A DNA stretch of 64,000 nt from Turnera subulata. Lineage: Eukaryota; Streptophyta; Magnoliopsida; Malpighiales; Passifloraceae. The stretch spans positions 41,570 through 105,569 of the forward strand of contig JAKUCV010007237.1 of assembly GCA_028386065.3 (NCBI GenBank), given 5' to 3'. The translations under genes and the position numbers were made by a program. Below the pieces are notes generated by a model. That model did no database searches. It was not told the origin of the DNA and saw only the letters and a program-made list of their open reading frames with translations. Of the stretch, positions 48,240 to 58,018 are shown one piece after another. Numbering within the stretch: position 1 is the stretch's first letter; each line of letters opens with the position of its first letter.

Positions 48240-50442
48240 TTGGCCTAGAATCACCAGCAAGTTTTGAAATAATTCAGGGACATGTACACGGACTAATAAA
48301 TCCACCGTGTTGACCATCTAGGTAATTTTTACGATGCATCGACTAGATGGTCTATTGTGTGACGCAAGTTGGCATTGTGCACACTTATTTTGATGATTAA
48401 GCCACTTGCGGGTACATATCCCTACTTATGATATTAGACTATATGTCTAGATAATGCTGGTATATTTCTTCAATGGATAACGTATATCATTGGAAATAAA
48501 TCCAAATAGATCTGGGGGAATATTGATAATTGATTGCAGGACCATTGTTAATGAAATATTACTGTTTGAGAAAATGGTATTTTATATGCAGCAACACTTG
48601 TGTGCATCAAGCCAACAAGTTATCATAAGGTCTTCCCATTTAATTAGTTCATGGTCACGAACCTAGTAACTCCCATCTTCGGACCGTTGGTTATACAGTA
48701 TATAATGCTCTACCACAGTATAGTAAAGATGGTCCTTAAAGAAGGTTGGGAATAGATGTTGGGCATAAAAATCTCCATCAATTACAAAGTAATTGAAACC
48801 ATTGACTAACGATTGGAGATTTGTTAATTTGACGATAGAGTTTACCCAACACCAGGGGGAGAAAGTAAGCAGCTGGATCAAGATATTATTGAAATATATT
48901 ATCAATATATAGTTGTTGATCCTCAAACAAATTAGTGTGAACCTGAAGTTCAAAAGATGATTCATTTGCAGGAAAATTGATATGGAAGTGCCAGACACAT
49001 AAAGTGACCAAATCTTGTATACCAGCTGCAAATGCTCCTGTTCAAATTAATGTTCCAGATGAACAAGAATAGTATGCAAATGAATCTAAAGTATGCAAGA
49101 AGCATAGAATATACTCGGTTCCAAAAGAAAACAAAATTATCGATAGAAAGAAAGGAGCAAAAGAGATAAGATGGCCCCAGTTAGAAAAGATGACCTCCAG
49201 TAGAGGTTCATATTAAATTTCCTCCAGAAGAGGTCTTCTGACACAATTGATAAAGTTCCAGAAGTAACACAGGTATCTGAAATAAATAAAAATGATGAGA
49301 TCTCAATTACAGTGTCAGGAATGTGATGGAACCGACGTGAAATAACCGTCGACGGAATATTTGTTTTATTTATAATATAGCGCTAAATAAAATGAGGATC
49401 ATGAACCTACATCTAGTGGTCAATGTAGGCATAGAATGATTGGTCAAATTGAGAAACATGATTAAGGCTGTGTTAGACTCGCAAGTGAAGCAAGATATTT
49501 TCCGGACCTGTAGTCCGTATACAAGATGGTGTAGAACCAGTCTATTGAAAAATGGGTATTTGTGCAAAAAGGAAGTCATAATAGAGAAATTCAAAGCACG
49601 GCTTATCGCACAAGGTTTTACCCAAACGACTTGAAATTAATTGTGAGGAGATATACTCCCTTGTGGTGGATGCAATTATTTTTGATAAGTCTGGCATAAT
49701 ATGAAAAATTAGAAACGCATCTAATAGATGCCCTTACAGCCTATATTTCTATGGATCCATATATCATGACGTATATAAGAGAATCCCTGAAGGATTCAAG
49801 TTGCTTGAAGCAACTAATTCCCGGAAATATACAAAATTAAGTTAAATTGATGGTTTAAACCAATTTGCGTGTGCATAGTATAAAGTATGTGCATGAATTT
49901 ATTTTTGCTTATGTTGATAATTCATATGTGTTTTTGTAATTTAAATATTATTGGAACTCCTGGAGAAGCTTCCAAATGTCGTGCTATGATGAAAAATCTC
50001 ATGAAGAATTAGATTGGTCCTGAAGTACCCTATCTAAGTGCAATTTATCTTGCTAGTAACATAAAGCCTGAAGCTTTTGCTATAAATTTATTTGCAAAAT
50101 ATAATTTTGCTCTAACGTATTTATATTGGAATATAATATATAAATACATATTCTATTATCTTGGTATATGGAATTATTTTAACCTTGTGAGGCCAAGGTG
50201 CATCTAGTTGGTTTTGCAGATGTAGGTCTTTTATTTGATCCACATAAAGCACAGGCAGATACATCAAGTATCATTGTGACCAGAAAACAAAGTATCGTTG
50301 TTGCCTCTTCAAATAATGGAGAAATTGTGTTCATACATGAAGTTAGCCGAGAATGTGCTTGGCTAAGATCGATGATGCAGCATAGTCAAGATTCATATGG
50401 ATTAGTTAGCGAGGAAGATGTTCCAACGACGATTTTATGAAG
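48240..50442 (+). pseudogene. Decayed Copia pol (integrase, RT, RNase H), first part
   Basis: Conceptual reading with stops and frameshifts shows integrase (PASFEIIQG, INPPC, later IAGPLLM and HQANKLS), the RT N-terminus (FKARLIAQGFTQ at about 49590-49625; YGSIYHDVYKRIPEGF at about 49750-49797), and RNase H (VGFADVGLLFDPHKAQADTS, VASSNNGEIVFIHEVSREC from about 50200). The reading is cut at 50442 by element B inside the conserved region of RNase H and continues at 61785. Many in-frame stops and lost segments show that it has been inactive for long. It matches the common plant Copia type with a TTATCAGCACGAG primer region. Confidence 0.85.
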
Positions 50443-50447
50443 ATAAC

Positions 50448-53356
50448 TGTAACAGCCCGGGTAAAAATTTTGATTTTTACTGGACTGTAAAAGTCTTTTT
50501 ACCGTGATTTATCGTTGAATTAATCTTGGGTAATTAATTCAAGGTAAATCGGGCGTCGTTTTTCGTAACCGAGGGTTTTTCCGCGCTAGGGAGTATCTTT
50601 TAACTAACCGAGCCTCGGTTTTCAATTCCGAGACTTGGACGATGCTCAGGAGAATTAATCGGATTTTCCGAGCCCAAGTCATATTTTTGGACTCGGGACA
50701 GAAAATTACGATTATGCCCCTGTCCTCTCCCCTTTTCTTCTTTTTCTCTTCTCTCTTTCTTTCTCTCTTTTCTCCTCTTTCCCGTCGTCTTCCTTCCCAG
50801 CCGCCGCTCCCGTGACCAACCGGTGCCCCACCCCTATCTTTTCTTCCCTGCTTTTCCCTGTTTCTTTTCTCTTCTTCCTTCTATTTATTTTTTTCCCCTC
50901 TTATCCCGATTTTCACACACCCATCCCCATCTCCCTGCCTCTCTACCCTACCCATCGCCGCCCTCTCTCTCTCCCCTCCTCCACAATCTGCCGCCGCCCT
51001 CGCCACCCCTCCAATCCTCCGTCTGCACCTTCTTTCACTCCCTCGCACCTGCATCTCTCCACTGCTGTTGCTACCAGACGAACGCCGCCACCATCCCAGG
51101 ACGAGCTCAAGCCACCACCGTTCTGAGGCGAGCGACCACCGTGCCAGGAGGCCGATTTCCCTTTCCTCTCCTCTGCACCGCATGTCACCACTACGGTTGA
51201 AGCCACGGTTCTCCACCTTCGAGCCGCCACCGCCGATTTCTCCCTTCCCTGTTCTCGCAACCACCGTCGTGTTTTCCCTACCAGTTGTCGCCGATGAAGC
51301 CGCTGCCCATCTTCACCCAGTACACGCTCCTCCATCCTTCTCCTCTCCTCCACCGAGATGACACCGAGCTTGGGTGAGTCTCTGGCCGTGTCTCTTTTCC
51401 CTCCCTTTCTGCCTTTACCCGTTTGAGTTAGGGTTTTAATGTTTAGAACTAATCGGATTCTGGTTTGGCTGTTTGACCTTGGGTGTGGCTGTGTCGGTGG
51501 ATGTGTGTGGCTCCATATCAATAGTGTAGTTGCTGTGGGGATGATTTGTTTGATGACGGCCGGATTGTTGTTCAGGGGGTGTGGCATGGATGTTTTGTTG
51601 GGTGATGATCTGCAGCAGGGGCGTTGGTTGTCTTGGGACTGCATGAACAGTAACCCGCCGAAATCCGGCGAGTTTCCGGCAAGTCCCGAGAATTTCCCGG
51701 CGAGACGGAAACGGACCTTTGGGTAATTCCGAGCCTTTGACCGTATGCATCCTTGACACGAACTAACGGGCCTTGAACCTTAACGGACCCAGACTTTTAT
51801 TATGACATTCACAAACGAACTTTTAATTCAACTGATCTAAAAGTGATTTTATGGCTTATGCGGTTATTTAATTTTTCTGATTTAATCTTATTATTTATGT
51901 TTCCCTGATTTTAATTGAATTAATATTTAACTTGGGCCAGTATTAAAGGACTAGACATATATATAATCATCCTACTACATTAATAACTAAAATAGTACTA
52001 ATCATAAATATGTATTTGACACGAGCGACTAATGGGCCGAGATATCGGCTTGAACGTTCGGATTCGGTTTTAATTTAACATTAAGTATAATTAGAATATC
52101 GATAGGAAACTCGATTTTGGTTTTAATTTGAAATTAAGTATAATTGGTATATTGAATAAAGAGGTTAATTTCATATTAAAGAAAATTATGGAAATAATAA
52201 AAATTGGATATGATAAAATGAACAAATAAGCCGTCTAAATACAATTAAACCGGTATCATGCATAATCATTTTTGTTGTGCATTATAAGTGCTTATTGTGT
52301 TCCTGTATAAATATATATATATAGGGTATCGAGATTTGACCGGATAGCAGTTTCAGAGACACATCAGGTGAGGATGGATTTCCTTCAATATGTGCCTATA
52401 TTACTCGGTATATTATGTTTACCTTGGCTGTGGTTTGGTTCGGGATGTTTATCCCATTGTCTTGATTGTTGTCGGGATGTTTATCCTAGTATTGTGATTG
52501 GATTTTGAACGTTTATCCTTGAGTCGTTTTGGCACTAAATAAAATGGATTAAATAATAAATTGTGATAAGGATGTCGATCCTTGGATTTGGATGGGATGT
52601 CTATCCCGGTATTTTGGCTGGGGATGTTGATCCCTACGATTTGATTTTGATGACGATAATATAATTGTCACGTGATAGGTAGTGGTACGACTCGATGGTT
52701 TAAGACTGTTTCGTGGTGGCCGTGACCTGGGTTCTTGTGATAAGCATGTCTATGCTTGGGATGTCTATCCCGTGATTATTTTTGGGATGTCGATCCCTTG
52801 GTTCTCTGGATTTGGTCTGGCACCCGATATATGTTGATAACCAGGTCTGACCTCTAGCTTATCCGTGACGGGACCCGGAAAGATAAAATTGGAAATTGGA
52901 TTTTATTTGAGTCTTTTGATTTGTTTTATTTTGGCAGTTTTTCCTTGCTTTTGACTTGAGTAATTTTAGTGTGCATATTGATTGTCTTTCCTTCGTCGGT
53001 GAGCACTTCAGACTCACCCCTCACCTGCGGGCTTTCATCCCGTAGGATGAGTTATTTTTGTTACAGGTTGGGTGCATTCCAGACAGACTGCGGCGTTATC
53101 CCTTGGACAGGGCTTGGATCCGTAGTTTGCATCAGTGTCGCATACAGTGTTTGTGAGTTATTAAAGTCTTCCGTTGTGCATTATTTTTACTATTATTAGG
53201 CCATTGGGCCGGATGAGTTATTGTTGTTGTTTTTATGTAGGGCTGTTGAGCCCGGATATCTATTGTATACACTGTATGCTGGGCTATGTTGGGTTGGGTT
53301 GTTACAGTTCCGGCACGTGTTTACTGTGTACGGTAAATACGGGTCGGGGCGTTTCG
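50448..53356 (+). repeat. Left LTR of element B
   Basis: About 2.9 kb. In order it holds the TGTAACAGCCCGGG start, a pyrimidine-rich tract (50725-50800), a GC-rich segment ending in a donor-like TTGG|GTGAGT (51374), an AT-rich part, CAGGTGAGGATGG, an array of GGGAT/ATCCC hairpins (52442-52797), the block CTGCGGGCTTTCATCCCG, and a terminal GGGTCGGGGCGTTTC. The last base is G in this copy where the right LTR has A. Confidence 0.92.
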
Positions 53357-53626
53357 TTTTGGTAGCGGAGCGGGCGTTAGGTCTTGTTGGGCAGTCCTTG
53401 TGTGTTTGTTGTTCCTGTTTGCATAGTTCGCTCCATTTGTTATTATTTTATATCATTTTAGTTAGTGCATTATGGATCTAGTCAAGGGACGCCAGCTGTC
53501 GCAGAACATACACATAAGAGGTAATGATGCCATAAATAAGCGGGAATATAAATATTATTAATATTGCTAATATTGATATTACAAACAGAAATATTACATT
53601 GATATTTTATAAAAATAAAAATACAT

Positions 53627-54313
53627 TTATCTTCTCGAAATGACATTGACCCTGAAGCTGTTGGGGTCGTTGCTGATGTTGACTTGGATGCTGTCGCTCC
53701 ACGAGAACCACATGCCGCCCCTGTTGTCCTGGTCTGGAAGCTCGAACCGGTTAGCTTTAGGGAACCGGAGAGGAATGAGACCGTGATCGTCTTGAGGCTG
53801 CCACTGGGTCTCCGTCAGAAGAACCATGTTCGGTTTGTATTGGTTCTTCAGGTCCCTCAGGGTACGTGAGAACTCCTAGGAACGCCTTGCGACTCCTCTG
53901 CAGTTCCACACCAGCAATCGGGCCTTGGGCCAAGTTACGGGCAGACGAGTTACTCTGGGCATGCTCTGGGCCGTCATTGAGAGCTGGTAGTAGGTGCCTT
54001 GCTCCAAGGTATGGTAAGTGGACTCCAGGTTGAACTCTTGTAGTCTTTCGGAGATGAAGAACATGATGGAGTTTTCCGATCCGTAGTAGGAGGTCCTCAG
54101 AGTGCCATGGTCCTCCAGGAAGAACGTCTCTTCCATGGGAGTGACGAAGAATCTGGATGAGTAGAGTTCGTCGACGAAGACCAGACGCGGCATCCTGCCG
54201 AGCTCGTTTGGTAGTTCTTCAGCACGCTCGTTGACCATGCTGTAGGCCAGACGGTTCCTTCTACCTAGGTTGGCACCTTCGACGAAGAAAACGGATGAGG
54301 GAGCAGGCATCAT
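53627..54313 (-). pseudogene. Second copy of the antisense ORF, with one nonsense codon
   Basis: This is homologous over its whole length to the 227-aa ORF at 46821-47504, without gaps and with about 70% identical residues (hand count). One in-frame TAG at 53876-53878 replaces the Gln of the other copy just after WNCRGVARRS; the frame then stays open to the same C-terminal end. The first ATG adds one residue relative to the other copy. A TATA box (TATAAAAG) lies about 108 bp upstream, at 54421-54428. The single lesion suggests recent loss, or readthrough. The N-terminal domain is unknown, and the C-terminal part is LINE-endonuclease-like. Confidence 0.78.
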
Positions 54314-55173
54314 GTTTTGGACGAGTGGCTATTTTGTTTTTCTGAACGTTGTGGTTTTGGTTGCTTGGACGTTTTGTTTGCTTTTAAATGCTTTTGATGA
54401 TTTACACCTCACCGCTCCGTCTTTTATACTCTTATGGGGAGCGTGTTTACTGTTTTTGATTTTCAAGATTTGCTTTTTGAAAATTTTGTCGTTGCTTCAT
54501 TTATTGCCTTGATACTTTATACGTTTTTTGGGCTACGATGCCAGAGTTTTTCAGCCTTTTTCCATCTTATGATTTTCTTTTGCTCTGGCTACTTTGTCAT
54601 TTCTTTTCATGGTTTTACTATATTTTCCTGCATCTTTTATCACATGCATTCGTGACCGTTGAGGCTGGACTGATGGGACCGTACCTCGAGTAGAGCGCAT
54701 GTGCGACAAGCTTACAGCTGTTCGGACATCGTGGAGGGATACGAGACTTGACGGACATTTTTGGCCCATGCGGAATTTGTGAACAAGTGGATAACGTCTC
54801 TTTCGAGGGACACAGGACGCTCTCGTGATCGTCACCTTACGAGATAACGGACGTCTCTTCCACGAGGGAAACAGACGTCACCGTTAGTTGCATGTGTTAA
54901 GTTTCTTGGGTTCGAGGATGTTTACGTCCGCTACGAGCACTGATCATGGAAAAATGTTTTGTTTAACTTCTTTATGTTTTGATTTTGTTAAACGATTTTT
55001 GTTTTTAATTTCTTTATATTTGATTTTATATTCTTATAGTTGATTTTTATTTTGCTTTGAGATGTTTTATTTTTCTGTTTAACGAGAGATTTCGTAACAC
55101 AAGAGATTTTGATTTAACAAGGAAACTTACTTTATTTATTTTATAACAGTTTTACAACAGGAGAATAAGTACT
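54314..55173 (-). promoter_or_regulatory. Putative promoter region of the antisense ORF in element B
   Basis: The region contains the TATAAAAG box and a segment at 54790-54890 with two related units (GATAACGTCTCTTTCGAGGGA, and GATAACGGACGTC followed by CCACGAGGGA), plus GACGTCAC. TGACG motifs are known binding sites of TGA-type bZIP factors. An inverse ORF on the plus strand (54270-54655) is AT-rich and unsupported. Confidence 0.4.
54421..54428 (-). promoter_or_regulatory. TATA box of the antisense ORF in element B
   Basis: The minus strand reads TATAAAAG, about 108 bp before the ATG. Further upstream on the same strand (54660-54890) are TGACG-type motifs, including TGACGTC at 54874-54880. 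Confidence 0.55.
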
Positions 55174-55551
55174 CTATTGAGTTACATGCTTCTCTAAGTC
55201 TTTTACAAGTTTTTGGACGTTCTTTACGTGAGGGAAGAGCTCCGCGCACGCCAGCTCGATCTGCAACACCGCCGAGCTGATCTTCTTCAGTGAGACGTTC
55301 TGCTGCGTCAGAGTTTGCTGCGGAGTGCTGCTTTCAGCCGTCGCCTTGCCCTTACGATCTTCAGCCTTCTTGTTGGCACGTTTCTTATGCCGTTTTGGGG
55401 AGACGACCATGTGCTCATTCAGGCTGATGATGTTGGTCTTGAACAGTTTCTTGGGAGGTTCTTCATCGGAGCTTGTCGGGAAGGCAGTGCCACCGATGTA
55501 GCTGTTGTTCTCGAAGTCTGAGGTAGTTCTTGATCTCAGTGGAGAGTCCAT
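55174..55551 (-). CDS. Second antisense ORF of element B (125 aa, unknown, NLS-like and coiled-coil)
   Basis: I do not recognise this protein. It has an acidic Ser-rich N-terminal third, a strongly basic nuclear-localisation-like patch KRHKKRANKK at 53-62, a Gln/Thr-rich linker, and an amphipathic helix at about 86-123 with heptad-like hydrophobic spacing. A TATA box (TATAAG, 55588-55593) lies only about 37 bp before the ATG, so the leader would be very short unless a later start is used. It is antisense to element B and lies in the same orientation as the 228-codon ORF further downstream, with about 860 bp between them. A DNA- or RNA-binding or Gag-like role is conceivable but unproven. Confidence 0.55.
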   Translation of the reverse strand: MDSPLRSRTTSDFENNSYIGGTAFPTSSDEEPPKKLFKTNIISLNEHMVVSPKRHKKRANKKAEDRKGKATAESSTPQQTLTQQNVSLKKISSAVLQIELACAELFPHVKNVQKLVKDLEKHVTQ

Positions 55552-55736
55552 GACTGTGTGTGAGTATGCCAGTCATGAGGTTTGGTTCTTATAGAGGACG
55601 AGATGTCGCTTAAGGGTATAAGCGACATATCGCGTTGAGTTTGGACACCTGGCAGAGTGTGCCAGAAGCTTATCGTGGTAGGACCCACGGATAAGACGGA
55701 ATTTTGGGGACGGAATTCTTTTTAAGGTGGGTAGAC

Positions 55737-57599
55737 TGTAACAGCCCGGGTAAAAATTTTAATTTTTACTGGACTGTAAAAGTCTTTTTACCGTGATTTA
55801 TCGTTGAATTAATCTTGGGTAATTAATTCAAGGTAAATCGGGCGTCGTTTTTCGTAACCGAGGGTTTTCCCGTGCTCGGGAGTATCTTTTAACTAACCAA
55901 GCCTCGGTTTTCAATTCCGAGACTCGGACGATGCTCAGGAGAATTAATCAGATTTTTCGAGCCCAAGTCATATTTTTTTTACTCGGGACGGAAAATTACG
56001 GTTATGCCCCTATCCTCTCCCCTTTTCTTCTTTTCTTTTCTTCTTTTTCTCTTCTTTCTTTTTTTTCTCTCTTTTCTCCTCTTTCCCGTCGTCTTCCTTC
56101 CCAGCCGCCGCTCCCGTGACCAACCGGTGCCCCACCCCTATCTTTTCTTCCCTGTTTTTCCCTGTTTCTTTTCTCTTCTTCCTTCTATTTATTTTCTTCC
56201 CCTCTTATCCCGATTTTCACACACCCATCCCCATCTTCCTGCCTCTCTACCCCACCCATCGCCGCCCTCTCTCTCTCCCCTCCTTCACAATCTGCCGCCG
56301 CCCTCGCCACCCCTCCAATCCTCCGTCTGCACCTTCTTCCACTCCCTCGCACCTGCATCTCTCCGCTGTTGTTGCTACCGGACGAACGCCGCCACCATCC
56401 CAGGACGAGCTCAAGCCACCACCATTCTGAGGCGAGCGACCGCCGTGCCAGGAGGCCGATTTCCCTTTCCTCTCCTCTGCACCGCATGTCACCACTACGG
56501 TTGAAGCCACGGTTCTCCACCCTCGAGCCGCCACCGCCGATTTCTCCCTTCCCTGTTCTCGCAACCACCGTCGTGTTTTCCCTACCAGTTGTCGCCGGTG
56601 AAGCCGCTGCCCATCTTCACCCAGTACACGCTCCTCCACCCTTCTCCTCTCCTCCACCGAGATGACACCGAGCTTGGGTGAGTCTCTGGCCGTGTCTCTT
56701 TTCCCTCCCTTTCTGCCTTTACCCGTTTGAGTTATGGTTTGAATGTTTAGAACTAATCGGATTCTGGTTTGGCTGTTTGACCTTGGGTGTGGCTGTGTCG
56801 GTGGATGTGTGTGGCTCCATGTCAACAGTGTAGTTGCTGTGGGGATGATTTGTTTGATGACGGCCGGATTGTTGTTCAGGGGGTGTGGCTTGGATGTTTT
56901 GTTGGGTGATGATCTGCAACAGGGGCGTTGGTTGTCTTGGGACTGCATGAACAGTAACCCGCCGGAATCCGACGAGTCCCGAGAATTTCCCGGCGAGACG
57001 GAAACAGAACTTTGGGGTAATTCCGAGCCTTTGACCGTATGCATCCTTGACACGAACTAACGGGCCTTGAACCTTAACGGACCCAGACTTTTATTATGAC
57101 ATTCACAAACGAACTTTTAATTCAACTGATCTAAAAGTGATTTTATGGTTTATGCAGTTATTTAATTTTTCTGATTTATTCTTATTATTTATTTTTCCCT
57201 GATTTTAATTGAATTAATATTTAACTTGGGCCAGTATTAAAGGACTAGACATATATATAATCATCCTACTACATTAATAACTAAAATAGTACTAATCGTA
57301 AATATGTATTTGACACGAGCGACTAATGGGCCGGGATATCGGCTTGAACGTTCGGATTCGGTTTTAATTTAACATTAAGTATAATTAGAATATTGATAGG
57401 AAACTCGATTTCGGTTTTAGTTTGAAATTAAGTATAATTGGTATATTGAATAAAGAGGTTAATTTCATATTAAAGAAAATTATGGAAATAATAAAAATTG
57501 GATATGATAAAATGAACAGATAAGCCGTCTAAATACAATTAAACCGGTATCATGCATAATCATTTTTGTTGTGCATTATAAGTGCTTATTGTGTTCTTG

Positions 57600-57642
<43 letters not shown>

Positions 57643-58018
57643 TCGAGGTTTGACCGGATAGCAGTTTCAGAGACACATCAGGTGAGGATGGATTTCCTTC
57701 AATATGTGCCTATATTACTCGGTATATTGTGTTTGCCTTGGCTGTGGTTTGGTTCGGGATGTTTATCCCATTGTCTTGATTGTTGTCGGGATATTTATCC
57801 CAGTATTGTGATTGGATTTGGAACGTTTATCCTTGAGTCGTTTTGGCACTAGATAAAATAGATTAAATAATAAATTGTGATAAGGATGTCGATCCTTGGA
57901 TTTGGATGGGATGTCTATCCTGGTATTTTGGTTGGGGATGTTGATCCCTATGATTTGATTTTGATGACGATAATATAATTGTCACGTAATAGGTAGTGGT
58001 ACGACTCGATGGTTTAAG
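55737..58018 (+). repeat. Right LTR of element B, 5' part
   Basis: It repeats 50448-52706 closely and includes an expanded (TA)n run (57604-57638) where the left LTR has a short one. It is interrupted after TTAAG by solo LTR C and resumes at 61133. Confidence 0.93.

Noticed and set aside
50812..51760. Proline-rich ORFs on both strands in the LTR of element B (also at 56004-57060)
   Set aside because: Open frames on both strands in a GC- and pyrimidine-rich LTR segment are a composition effect. Differences between the two LTR copies include frame-changing indels.
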